Below are positions 7,955 to 16,316 of a DNA stretch of 64,000 bases, one piece after another (position 1 is the stretch's first letter; the number at the start of each line of letters is the position of its first letter). The translations under genes were made by a program, and so were the position numbers. Source of the stretch: Candidatus Mediterraneibacter merdipullorum (GTDB lineage: Bacteria > Bacillota > Clostridia > Lachnospirales > Lachnospiraceae); contig DXAL01000030.1 in the NCBI GenBank assembly GCA_019117125.1, positions 53,403-117,402 on the forward strand, written 5' to 3'. The notes beneath the pieces were generated by a model. That model had not been told where the DNA came from and did no database searches. It was given only the letters and a program-made list of their open reading frames with translations.

Positions 7955-8910
7955 AATAATCCTCCTTGCTCCTGCCTTACCCTGTCCGCCATCTCGCTCA
8001 GCCTGCGCAGTCTGTGATTGATTCCGGACTTGCCTACAGGGGGGTCAAGGGCTTCTCCCAGTTCTTTCAGCGTGGCTTCCGGATTTTCCAGACGCGCTGC
8101 GGCGGCTTCCACCAGATTGTCCGGCAGATGTTCAAATCCCACCGTATCCCTGAGATATGTAATGTCCTCAACCTGCTTTACCGCTGCCGAAACGGTCTTG
8201 TTGATATTGGCGGTCTCGCAGTTTACCTTTCTGTTCACGGAATTGCGCATCTCTTTCAGTATCCTGACATTTTCAAGCTCCATGAGAGAAACGTGCGCTT
8301 CCATCACATTCAGGATATCTACTATCTGAGAACCTTCCTTCAGATATACCACGTAAGACTTCTTGCGCCTGACCGTCTTGGCATCCAGGTCAAATCCGCA
8401 CATGACGCTCCGAATCTGCTCCGCCGCCTCCGGTGAGGAACATACGATTTCAAAGTGATATGCCTTCCTGGGGTCGCTCATCGAACCCGCCGCCTGGTAC
8501 GCTCCGCGGAGGAATGCCCTCCGGCAGCATGTCTGCTGAATAATGAGCGGGCTGAACGGATGCATCTCATCCACATCTGTCCTGTGCTCGCTGATGACCT
8601 TCACAGCCTGCAGGATGCGCAGCGCATCTTTGTGGCTCCTGACGGCGACTGCGTAGGACACGCTGTCCCGTCGGATATTTCTCCGGATAGAGATATCAGC
8701 TTTTATATTAAATGTTTTTTCTATCAATGTAAAGACTTTTCTTGCAACAAGGAAATTTTCCGAATGCATCCTGATGCTGTACCGGTCGAAGCTGTTTATC
8801 ACGACTGTCCCGCACATCCCGATAAATGCGCCCAGCTCCGCGATGCGGCAGTGCCTCGCCGGGCTTATGTTTGCCGCGAGCTCTTCCCTTACTTTTCCGG
8901 AAAAAGACAT
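7951..8910 (-). CDS. whiA: DNA-binding protein WhiA
   Basis: The 319-residue protein opens MSFSGKVREELA, typical of WhiA. The N-terminal LAGLIDADG homing-endonuclease-like region (about 20-200) includes CCRRAFLRGAYQAAGSMSDP, and the C-terminal helix-turn-helix (about 225-310) contains LRDTVGFEHLPDNLVEAAAARLENPEATLKELGE. WhiA is needed for sporulation septation in actinomycetes and affects division and chromosome segregation in Bacillus. It lies in the order rapZ-whiA-HPr, 4 bp from rapZ and overlapping the HPr-like gene, so translation is coupled. In Bacillus yvcK (mgfK) lies between rapZ and whiA; no such gene is present here. Confidence 0.95.
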   Translation of the reverse strand: MSFSGKVREELAANISPARHCRIAELGAFIGMCGTVVINSFDRYSIRMHSENFLVARKVFTLIEKTFNIKADISIRRNIRRDSVSYAVAVRSHKDALRILQAVKVISEHRTDVDEMHPFSPLIIQQTCCRRAFLRGAYQAAGSMSDPRKAYHFEIVCSSPEAAEQIRSVMCGFDLDAKTVRRKKSYVVYLKEGSQIVDILNVMEAHVSLMELENVRILKEMRNSVNRKVNCETANINKTVSAAVKQVEDITYLRDTVGFEHLPDNLVEAAAARLENPEATLKELGEALDPPVGKSGINHRLRRLSEMADRVRQEQGGLL

Positions 8911-8914
8911 ACCA

Positions 8915-9796
8915 TCACTCTTTTCTCTTCGTTATGACATCCCGGTCGATATCCCGGTGCTCGATGCGCACCCCGTAGTCTTTCTGCTTCTCCAGCACCT
9001 GGTAGAGCGCGTTTGCCAGCGTTACAGAGCGGTGCCTTCCGCCCGTGCAGCCGATGGCGATGACGAGCTGGTTCTTTCCCTCGAGGATGTAGTTCGGTAT
9101 GAGGAAGTCCACCATATCCGAAAGTTTCGTGAGGAATATCTGCGCCTTCTCATTTTCCATCACATAATCCTGCACTTCTGGGTCATTGCCGGTCTTTGCC
9201 TTCAGCTCATCAATGTAATAGGGGTTCGGCAGGAACCGGACGTCGAATACCAGGTCCGAGTCGTGGGGGATGCCGTACTTGAATCCGAAGGACATCACCG
9301 TGATATAGAGGTTGCAGAAATTCTCGCCTTTTACGAATATCTTTTCCAGCTCCAGCTTCAGCTCCCGTGTGAGCATCTTGCTCGTGTCCAGGATATAGGT
9401 CGCCCGCATCTTGAGGAACATGATTTTCTCCCGTTCCCGGGCAATCCCTGTATCCACGCGCCCCGAGCCGCTCAGCGGATGCTGGCGCCTCGTCTCCTTA
9501 TACCGTTTGATGAGCACGTCGTCCTGGGCGTCGAGAAAGAGAATCTCATAGTTTAAATCCTTCTCTTCCAGTTCGTCGAGCACTTCTTTTAATCCTGTGA
9601 AATCCTGTCCACCCCGGACGTCGATTCCGAGCGCAATCTTCTTCACCTTCTCTTCCGGCTCGCGGAACATTTCCACAAAGCGGGTGAGCAGGGGAATGGG
9701 CAGGTTGTCTACACAGAAATAACCCATATCTTCCAGCATTTTCAGAGCCGTTGTCTTCCCGGCTCCGGACATTCCCGTCACGATTACAAAACGCAT
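8915..9796 (-). CDS. rapZ: RapZ/YvcJ nucleotide-binding protein
   Basis: The 293-residue protein has a Walker A GMSGAGKT (8-15), the conserved MLEDMGYFCVDNLP, a second phosphate-binding region (FLDAQDDVLIKRYKETRRQHPL), and the C-terminal signature IAIGCTGGRHRSVTLA with HRD near 281. In E. coli RapZ is an RNase E adaptor controlling glmS through GlmY/GlmZ; Gram-positive YvcJ binds nucleotides and its target is less clear. It follows murB by 3 bp and precedes whiA by 4 bp. The C-terminal RNA/metabolite-binding domain is complete. Confidence 0.95.
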   Translation of the reverse strand: MRFVIVTGMSGAGKTTALKMLEDMGYFCVDNLPIPLLTRFVEMFREPEEKVKKIALGIDVRGGQDFTGLKEVLDELEEKDLNYEILFLDAQDDVLIKRYKETRRQHPLSGSGRVDTGIAREREKIMFLKMRATYILDTSKMLTRELKLELEKIFVKGENFCNLYITVMSFGFKYGIPHDSDLVFDVRFLPNPYYIDELKAKTGNDPEVQDYVMENEKAQIFLTKLSDMVDFLIPNYILEGKNQLVIAIGCTGGRHRSVTLANALYQVLEKQKDYGVRIEHRDIDRDVITKRKE

Positions 9797-9799
9797 CGG

Positions 9800-10705
9800 C
9801 TAAAACTCTCCTATCTTCTTCACTTCCGGTTCCAGCCGGACGCCGGACTCCTCCTCCACCCGGCGGACCACCTCGTCCATCAGTTCCACGACCTCCGCTG
9901 CCGTTGCGCCGCCCAGGTTGATGACAAAGCCGCAGTGCTTCTCAGACACCTGCGCGTTTCCCACGCGGAAGCCGCAAAGTCCTGCGTCCTGGATGAGCTT
10001 TCCGGCGAAATACCCTTCCGGTCTCTTAAAGGTGCTCCCGGCGCTGCCGTATTCCAGCGGCTGCTTCGACACGCGCTTCTCTTTCAGTTCTTCCATCTTC
10101 GCCCGGATTTCTTTTTCATCCCCGGGCTCCAGTGTGAGGACGGCGTCCAGCACAATATAATCCATCCTGGATACGATGCTGGTGCGGTACCCCATCTTCA
10201 TCTCGTCCACGGAAAGCGTGAGCACCTCTCCCTGGGGCGTGAGGACCGAGGCGCACTTTAACACCTGCTTCATCTCGCCGCCGTAGGCTCCGGCATTCAT
10301 GCGGACGGCGCCGCCCACCGTGCCGGGGATGCCCGATGCGAATTCCAGTCCGGCAAGCCCCGCCTGGCACGCGGCAGCCGCCACTTTTGACAGGAGCGCT
10401 CCTGCCTGGGCATGGACTTCATTTCCCTCCACGCGGATGGCGTTCCTGTTCTTGTACACCTGTATGATAACGCCGCGGAAGCCCTTGTCCCCCACAAGGA
10501 GGTTGCTCCCGTTTCCTATAATATAATAAGGGATGCCGCCCGACTGGCACAGCTTTGTGACCGCCGCAATCTCCTCCGGAGTCCCCGGCGTCACGAAATA
10601 ATCCGTCGGACCGCCGATGCGGAACGTGGTGTGTGCGGACATCGGTTCATCCCGCAGGACATTTTCCCCGCCTGCAATGGCGCAAAGTTCACTGTACAGG
10701 TTCAT
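9800..10705 (-). CDS. murB: UDP-N-acetylenolpyruvoylglucosamine reductase
   Basis: The 301-residue protein reduces UDP-GlcNAc-enolpyruvate to UDP-MurNAc in peptidoglycan precursor synthesis. The FAD-binding domain has PMSAHTTFRIGGPTDYFV and YIIGNGSNLLVGDKGFRGVII, and ASGIPGTVGGAVRMNAGAYG is the family signature. Further on are SAGSTFKRPEGYFAGKLIQ with the catalytic Ser, and the C-terminal conserved Glu in RLEPEVKKIG. The length fits the type II (Gram-positive) MurB. It is the first gene of murB-rapZ-whiA-HPr, and a sigma-A-like promoter ends about 40 bp upstream. Confidence 0.96.
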   Translation of the reverse strand: MNLYSELCAIAGGENVLRDEPMSAHTTFRIGGPTDYFVTPGTPEEIAAVTKLCQSGGIPYYIIGNGSNLLVGDKGFRGVIIQVYKNRNAIRVEGNEVHAQAGALLSKVAAAACQAGLAGLEFASGIPGTVGGAVRMNAGAYGGEMKQVLKCASVLTPQGEVLTLSVDEMKMGYRTSIVSRMDYIVLDAVLTLEPGDEKEIRAKMEELKEKRVSKQPLEYGSAGSTFKRPEGYFAGKLIQDAGLCGFRVGNAQVSEKHCGFVINLGGATAAEVVELMDEVVRRVEEESGVRLEPEVKKIGEF

Positions 10706-10747
10706 AGTTCTGCTCCATTTCTATCATTTATGCTTATTCGCCACATT

Positions 10748-10776
10748 ATTATAATGCATGCCCTGCGGGATGTAAA
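10748..10776 (-). promoter_or_regulatory. Promoter of the murB operon, built into a dispersed element
   Basis: On the minus strand TTTACA (10776-10771), a 17-nt spacer and TATAAT (10753-10748) lie about 45 bp before the murB start. The -35 box and the spacer are part of the repeated intergenic element at 10755-10797. Confidence 0.65.
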
Positions 10777-10797
10777 GCACGGCTTGCAAAACAAACC
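10755..10797. repeat. Dispersed intergenic element, copy A
   Basis: A roughly 43-bp sequence starting TGCATGCCCTGC and ending GCTTGCAAAACAAACC matches 23120-23162 with about four differences. The related core AAGCCACGGCTTG with flanking AAA..AAA occurs at about 2895-2920 on the opposite strand. The copies lie in intergenic regions and overlap predicted promoters. Confidence 0.7.
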
Positions 10798-10810
10798 TGG
10801 CAAAACAAAC

Positions 10811-10875
10811 CGGCTCACTGAGACCGAATCCTATCTTTGACAGTTGAAAAGATGAGATTCTGCCTCAGTGAGCCG
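10811..10875 (-). terminator. Long hairpin, likely terminator after ATPase copy 2
   Basis: A 12-bp perfect outer stem CGGCTCACTGAG / CTCAGTGAGCCG encloses two further complementary segments (GAATC/GATTC and ATCTTT/AAAAGAT), forming one roughly 65-nt hairpin. On the minus strand it is followed by GGTTTGTTTTG. It lies about 40 bp beyond the ATPase stop codon. The size is larger than usual for a terminator. Confidence 0.6.
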
Positions 10876-10917
10876 ACACGTATCAAGCCGTATTCTTTAC
10901 AAAATAAATATAAACTT

Positions 10918-12519
10918 TCACACAACCGCTTCGATGATCGTCTTGTCTCCCACTGAAATCTTACGCGCGCCTGTACTTTTCTTTTTATTGAAATTATAGC
11001 TGAGCATATATCCTGTCTTAAGGTGGAAATAATCCAGATATTCTGAAAGCTGCTGTTCCCCCCGCTCATTGTATGCATTTCCCCGCCATATCTTGAGTTC
11101 GATGATAAACTGTTCGCCGGCGTAATCGACAACGATATCCATGCGCCGGGCATTTCTTGTCTCCGCCTCGATATAATAGTTGCCCGACCCGTTTATGATC
11201 GGACGAAGATACAGAAGAAATCTTCTCCTGCCTTCCTCTTCTGAAAACGTTTCATCTGTATCGCCATATATGCTGTCGAAATGCTCCACATACTTTGCAA
11301 GTACAGTTTCCATATCCAGACGTCCGTCTTTTATATATTGCGACTTATCTCTGGATGCAGCTTTAAAGATCGGGCTGTCCTGCGCCTCATTTGTAGTAAG
11401 GAAATAATTATACAGCCTCATCTCAAAAATCCGGTTGGATATCTTTACATTTCCGTCGGCATTTTTGACAAACCCGAGCATTTCTGCTATATCCAGCCAT
11501 TGTTCATCCGGATTATAAACAATCTTTTCGCCTCCAAAGAGAATCGCATAAGCAAGCCGTCTCAATTCCGGATAATCGTATATTTTCCCCATCAGTGAGT
11601 CAAACAATGTGTTTTTCTCTGAGAGCAGTATCCTTACTGCCTCAAGACCGCCTTCTCTTGTCCATGCGGTATGTTCGTCCGGGAATCCGCTGCTTCCGGA
11701 TACTTTTTCATCGATCAGTTTACAGATGCGTGATACCAGAAACGGATATCCGGAAGTATAATCATAAATAAACTCCGCCATACGGTTTGTATCCATCCCG
11801 GCAGCTTTATCTGTTTCATATTCTCTAAGCATCCCGGCGATATCCGCAGTGGAAAAACTCATAACAACATCAAAATCCGCCGCGATATTCCATGGACTGT
11901 TGACTTTATGTTCTCCATCCGGACGGATCTTCATCTGTATATTCTTAACGTCATACACACCTGCAAGGATGACCGACTGAAAGATCGGTGTTTTCCGCCG
12001 CGTGAGGTAATAACCGCGAAGCTGCGCGAGAAAATCAAGAAACACCTGATTATTTGCAGCGCTGTCTACCTCATCCACCATTAGCACAACGGGTTTTGCC
12101 GCACCTGCACAGACCCGGCTTAAAGAGACAAAAAGTTTTCTCAATCCGGGAACTTTCCCTTCCATTGCCATGCTTTTCAGCCTGTCAAGCGTCTCCCCGG
12201 ACAACGCCGTTCCCGCGTCAACATCTGCTTCGTTCGCCGTGATAAATGCTTCCGCAAAAGAATTCGCAAAGGTTTTTTCATTTTCAAAATCATTTCCGCT
12301 CATCTTCTGAAAATCAAGCAGAACTACGATATACTCATCCTGCAGATATTCTGCCAGTGCATTCAGCGTTGTTGTCTTCCCATACTGCCGCGCCCTGTTG
12401 ATAGTGAAATATTCACCGGCATCCACCAGTTTCTTTATTTCCGCCAGTCGTTCCGTCAGGTCCACCATATAATGAAACCGTGCATCACACGCTCCTGTAA
12501 CATTGAAATACCGCTTCAT
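10918..12519 (-). CDS. AAA-ATPase-like protein with C-terminal PD-(D/E)XK domain (copy 2 of the solo ATPases)
   Basis: This 533-residue protein belongs to the AAA-ATPase_like/PDDEXK_9 family, common in Bacteroidota and Clostridia. Walker A is the variant RARQYGKTT (about 43-51), with the partner motif VVLMVDEVDSA near 146. A middle helical region follows, then a C-terminal nuclease-like module with MDIVVDYAGEQFIIELKIWRG (D...E-L-K) and QLSEYLDYFHLKTGYMLSYNFNKKK. The canonical residues of a PD-(D/E)XK active site are present. The gene is alone, between malL and the murB operon, with its own promoter and a large terminator hairpin. No function is experimentally known to me for this family. It belongs to a different subfamily from the three DUF4143 copies in the window. 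Confidence 0.85.
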   Translation of the reverse strand: MKRYFNVTGACDARFHYMVDLTERLAEIKKLVDAGEYFTINRARQYGKTTTLNALAEYLQDEYIVVLLDFQKMSGNDFENEKTFANSFAEAFITANEADVDAGTALSGETLDRLKSMAMEGKVPGLRKLFVSLSRVCAGAAKPVVLMVDEVDSAANNQVFLDFLAQLRGYYLTRRKTPIFQSVILAGVYDVKNIQMKIRPDGEHKVNSPWNIAADFDVVMSFSTADIAGMLREYETDKAAGMDTNRMAEFIYDYTSGYPFLVSRICKLIDEKVSGSSGFPDEHTAWTREGGLEAVRILLSEKNTLFDSLMGKIYDYPELRRLAYAILFGGEKIVYNPDEQWLDIAEMLGFVKNADGNVKISNRIFEMRLYNYFLTTNEAQDSPIFKAASRDKSQYIKDGRLDMETVLAKYVEHFDSIYGDTDETFSEEEGRRRFLLYLRPIINGSGNYYIEAETRNARRMDIVVDYAGEQFIIELKIWRGNAYNERGEQQLSEYLDYFHLKTGYMLSYNFNKKKSTGARKISVGDKTIIEAVV

Positions 12520-12544
12520 CCCGACCGACTCCTTTCTGCATGAT

Positions 12545-12580
12545 CTCTTCTTTAAATTCTATCATCTGGTCGGAAAGAAG
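12545..12580 (-). promoter_or_regulatory. Possible promoter of ATPase copy 2
   Basis: On the minus strand TTGCCT, a 17-nt spacer and TAGAAT lie in the 68-bp gap between malL and the ATPase gene. An AAAGGAG ribosome-binding site stands just before the ATG. The -10 and -35 matches are moderate. Confidence 0.4.
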
Positions 12581-12587
12581 GCAAGGG

Positions 12588-14237
12588 TTATAGCTTGCTG
12601 CACAGCATCACCGCTTCATATGGTTTCAGCATAATCTGTTCTCCGTTATCGCTCCATGCCGGATTTTCTTTATAATTGTGGAGCAGCAGTTCCGCGTCTT
12701 TCCACTTTCCATCCGCCGGACACACCGCCGGTTCTCCCGTAAAGTTTGCGCAGACAAACATCTGATGCGTCCCGTCTGTACGGGTGTATGCGAAGATGCG
12801 CTCATCTTCCGGAAGGAGCAGGTCGAACTTTCCGTCCACAAATACCGGATGCGTCTTTCTGAGGCGGATCAGTTCCCGGTAGAAGTGATATACGGAATCC
12901 GGATTTTTCCGTTCTTCCTCCGCATTGATCTCCGTATAATTGGGATTGACCGCAATCCACGGCGTTCCGGTCGTGAATCCGGCATTCGGTCCTGCGCTCC
13001 ACTGCATGGGCGTACGGGCATTGTCGCGGCTTCTGGCGTGAATGGACCGCATGATGTCTTCTTTTTCATATCCGTCTTCCAGCCGTTTGCGGTACAGGTT
13101 CAGCGTCTCGATATCTCTGTAATCACTGATGTCCGGGAAGCTCACATTGGTCATGCCCAGTTCCTCGCCCTGATACACATAGGGCGTTCCCTGCATGCCG
13201 TGAAGGATCACCGCCAGCATCTTCGCCGATTCCACACGGTATTTCCCGTCATCTCCCCAGCGGGATACGATGCGGGGCAGGTCGTGGTTGTCCCAGAACA
13301 GGCTGTTCCATCCTTTGCCGTACAGTTCATTCTGCCATTTTGCCAGACATTTTTTCAACCGTACAAAAGGCAGCGGCGCCAGGTCCCACTTTTCTTTCCC
13401 TTCCTGCTGGTCCATGACCATATGCTCGAACTGGAATACCATGGAGAATTCACTGCCCTCCGGATTGCTGTAAAGCTTTGCGATTTCCGGCGTAGCGCCC
13501 CATGCCTCGCCCACTGTGAGCAGATCACCTTTCTGAAACGTCTCCCGGCTCAGCTCCTGCAGGAATTCATGAAGCCTTGGCCCGTTATTCGTAATCATTC
13601 GGTCCGGTTCCTTTGCGATCTGGTCGATCACGTCCAGCCGGAATCCGCCTACGCCTTTATCCATCCACCAGAGGATCATGTCGTAGATTTCCCGGCGCAC
13701 CTTCGGATTCTCCCAGTTGAGATCAGGCTGCTTCACCGAAAACTGATGGAAATAGTACTGATTTACTTCCGGCACCCACTCCCAGGCCGGTCCGCCGAAG
13801 GTCGCTTTCATTTCATTCGGATACTCACCTTCCACGCCGTCCCGCCACACATAATAATCATGGTACGGATTGTCTTTTGCTTTCTTCGCCTCCCGGAACC
13901 ACCGGTGTTCATCGGAAGTATGATTCAGCACCAGGTCCATAATGATCCGGATATTGCGCTTCTTCGCTTCCCCGATCAGTTCTTCCATATCAGATAAGTT
14001 TCCGAACATGGGATCAATGTCCTGATAGTCCGAGATATCATATCCGTTGTCATCCTGCGGGGAACAGTACACGGGCGAAAGCCAGACCGCGTCGATCCCC
14101 AGTTCCTCCAGATAGTCAAGCCTGCGGATGATCCCCCTTATGTCCCCGATCCCGTCGCCATTGGAATCCTGGAAGCTTTTCGGATAGATTTGATAGACAA
14201 CTGCATTTTTCCACCATGATTTCTTCATTTCTGTCAT
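12588..14237 (-). CDS. malL: GH13 oligo-alpha-1,6-glucosidase
   Basis: The 549-residue intracellular enzyme (no signal peptide) has all GH13 regions. Region I is DLVLNHTSDEH. Region II is GFRLDVID with nucleophile D202, region III VGEAW with acid/base E244, and region IV FWDNHDLPR with D319. The residue after the nucleophile is Val, which in GH13_31 enzymes favours alpha-1,6 bonds (isomaltose, panose) over maltose. The N terminus WWKNAVVYQIYPKSFQDSNGDGIGD is typical of the subfamily. It is the last gene of the malE-F-G-pulA-debranching operon, where it would finish branched maltodextrins to glucose. The specificity call rests on one residue and operon context. Confidence 0.92.
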   Translation of the reverse strand: MTEMKKSWWKNAVVYQIYPKSFQDSNGDGIGDIRGIIRRLDYLEELGIDAVWLSPVYCSPQDDNGYDISDYQDIDPMFGNLSDMEELIGEAKKRNIRIIMDLVLNHTSDEHRWFREAKKAKDNPYHDYYVWRDGVEGEYPNEMKATFGGPAWEWVPEVNQYYFHQFSVKQPDLNWENPKVRREIYDMILWWMDKGVGGFRLDVIDQIAKEPDRMITNNGPRLHEFLQELSRETFQKGDLLTVGEAWGATPEIAKLYSNPEGSEFSMVFQFEHMVMDQQEGKEKWDLAPLPFVRLKKCLAKWQNELYGKGWNSLFWDNHDLPRIVSRWGDDGKYRVESAKMLAVILHGMQGTPYVYQGEELGMTNVSFPDISDYRDIETLNLYRKRLEDGYEKEDIMRSIHARSRDNARTPMQWSAGPNAGFTTGTPWIAVNPNYTEINAEEERKNPDSVYHFYRELIRLRKTHPVFVDGKFDLLLPEDERIFAYTRTDGTHQMFVCANFTGEPAVCPADGKWKDAELLLHNYKENPAWSDNGEQIMLKPYEAVMLCSKL

Positions 14238-14291
14238 AAATACCGTCCCTTTCTACTATATATTATCCTTTTGGTTTATAACTGGTATGTT

Positions 14292-16295
14292 CTATCGCTC
14301 CAGTGCTTCATACACCCGGAGCATTTCTCCCACGCTCCACGCCTGGGCAAAGCATCCTTTTGAGGAAACCGGCTCCAGCCCGTCGTAGATTTCCGGAAGC
14401 TGTCCGATGCATCCTTCCCTGAGCGCACTTTGCAGGACTTCCATCTGAGCGCGCACATACCGCTTTGCATCTTCACTATAGCCGTTTATCCGCAGATATG
14501 CAAGATAATATTCGCCCAGGGGATAAACCCATACCGTCCCCTGATGGTAGGCCAGATCCCGCTTCAGCACCTCGCCCCCGTATTCCGGCCGAAACTCCGG
14601 ATCCGCCGGATCCAGCGTCCGCAGCCCGTAAGGTGTATACAGCTTTCCGAATACAGTATCCATGATCTGCCGTTCCATATCTTTTTCAAGCATGGTAAAG
14701 GGCAGGGAAAGGGCCCAGATCTGGTTGCAGCGGATCTGGTTGTCCGCCGCTGTACCCGAGATCACATCCCTGAGACAGTGCTTCTCTTCCATCCAGAATT
14801 CACGGATAAAAGATGTGCGCACGCGGTCCGACAGCGTTTCATACGCTTCTCCATCCATCTCTGCAATCTTCGCAGACTCCGACATGATGCGAAGCGCATT
14901 GTACCAGTATGCATTGATCTCCACCGGCTTCCCGTGCCTGGGTGTGGGCAGGATGTCTCCCACCCGGACGTCCATCCAGGTCACCTGGTCCAGACCGCTC
15001 CCCGCGATGATCAGTCCGTCGCTGTCCATATGGATATTATAAGCCGTCCCCTTTTCATAAGATGCGATGATCCGCTTCATAACCGGGAGCATTTCCCGTA
15101 CAAAGTCCGCATCCTCTGTCGCCTGCCAGTACAGCCACACACAATTAATGAACAGAAGCGCCGCGTCCGCCGTATTGTACATCGGATCATTTTTCCCTTC
15201 CGGGAACAGGTTCGGCATAAGGCCGTCACGCTCGTACTGTGCAAACGTTCTCAAAATGGAGGCGGCGTCCGCATACCTTCGGGTACTCAGACAGACCCCC
15301 GGCAGGGCGATCATCGTATCCCTGCCCCAGTCCTCGAAGAAAGGGAATCCGGCCAGGATCGTCTTTCCGCCGGTAGACGCACGCAGAGCGATGAACTGGT
15401 GCGCGCTCTTTACAAGCGTCTGCGCCGTCTCATCCCGAAGCCGGGCATGCTTTTCCAGCTCCATCCGCTGTGCCTTCACTTCTTCGATTACTTTTTCTGC
15501 CAGCGCCCGGACGGAAATATTTCCATCTTTTCCTGCATTGTGCAGCATTCCGGCATATTTTTCATCCATCGTAAAAAGAACGGACAGGGTCTTCTCACAC
15601 CCCGCCGGCACCTGCAGTCCGATGCGGTGGCAGGCATATGCCCGCCCGGTGCCCGGACGGCCATCACAGGCATCATACGCGTAATAACAGACTTCTTCCT
15701 CCTGCGGAATCTCCCGGTCAGCTCCGTCCGTTATACAGTAAAGGGACAGGTCCGATTCTGTTATCCGGCCTAAAAATCGGCTTTCCCGGATGAAAGAAAA
15801 GTTTCTGTCCGGCTCACGCTCTTCCCCTTTGGGACTGAACCGGTAAAACGGCGTCACAACAAAACACACATCTTTTTTGCTTCGGTTACGGACACGGTAC
15901 CGGAGGGCGATCGTATTCTCCTGCTGCCGAAGCCCCGCCTCTTTTTCAATCTCCACCCCGTTTACAAGAAAGCGCCACACTGGTGTATCTTCATATGAGA
16001 ATTCCGTCTGATACCGGTATCCTTCCTCCCGGCTGCCGTCCGCGAAATCCTGCGAGGACAGGATCACCCGGGTCTCCGGATATTCCAGCGTCTCCGCCAG
16101 ACGGTGGATCATGTTCCACCGGTTATTCGGCGCTTTCAGGCAGGCCATCAGAAACGCGTGATCTCCCCGCGCCGCAGATCCGGTCATGGTAAGAGACGAA
16201 TAGCCGCCCAGGCCGTTCGTCATCAGATAGCAGTTCTCCTGCCCCCTGGCAAACGTTTTCCAGTCCTGCCTGCCGCAGATCCATTTTATACTCAT
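14292..16295 (-). CDS. Amylo-alpha-1,6-glucosidase (bacterial glycogen debranching enzyme type)
   Basis: The 667-residue protein has an N-terminal beta-sandwich typical of bacterial debranching enzymes (ENCYLMTNGLGGYSSLTMTG). An (alpha/alpha)6 barrel follows, with FPFFEDWGRDTMIALPG, a segment with GSGLDQVTWMDV and PVEINAYWYNALRIM, and a C-terminal RDLAYHQGTVWVYPLGEY. These are GH133/GDE_C signatures. It removes single alpha-1,6-linked glucose stubs from glycogen or limit dextrins. It follows pulA (16317) on the same strand by 21 bp and precedes malL by 54 bp. With pullulanase and malL this gives complete intracellular handling of branched alpha-glucans. Confidence 0.92.
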   Translation of the reverse strand: MSIKWICGRQDWKTFARGQENCYLMTNGLGGYSSLTMTGSAARGDHAFLMACLKAPNNRWNMIHRLAETLEYPETRVILSSQDFADGSREEGYRYQTEFSYEDTPVWRFLVNGVEIEKEAGLRQQENTIALRYRVRNRSKKDVCFVVTPFYRFSPKGEEREPDRNFSFIRESRFLGRITESDLSLYCITDGADREIPQEEEVCYYAYDACDGRPGTGRAYACHRIGLQVPAGCEKTLSVLFTMDEKYAGMLHNAGKDGNISVRALAEKVIEEVKAQRMELEKHARLRDETAQTLVKSAHQFIALRASTGGKTILAGFPFFEDWGRDTMIALPGVCLSTRRYADAASILRTFAQYERDGLMPNLFPEGKNDPMYNTADAALLFINCVWLYWQATEDADFVREMLPVMKRIIASYEKGTAYNIHMDSDGLIIAGSGLDQVTWMDVRVGDILPTPRHGKPVEINAYWYNALRIMSESAKIAEMDGEAYETLSDRVRTSFIREFWMEEKHCLRDVISGTAADNQIRCNQIWALSLPFTMLEKDMERQIMDTVFGKLYTPYGLRTLDPADPEFRPEYGGEVLKRDLAYHQGTVWVYPLGEYYLAYLRINGYSEDAKRYVRAQMEVLQSALREGCIGQLPEIYDGLEPVSSKGCFAQAWSVGEMLRVYEALER

Positions 16296-16316
16296 GCCTT
16301 ACATTCCTTCCTGTCA

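Noticed and set aside
12678-13997. 439-residue plus-strand ORF
   Set aside because: Antisense shadow of malL, rich in Arg and His as expected from the complementary strand.
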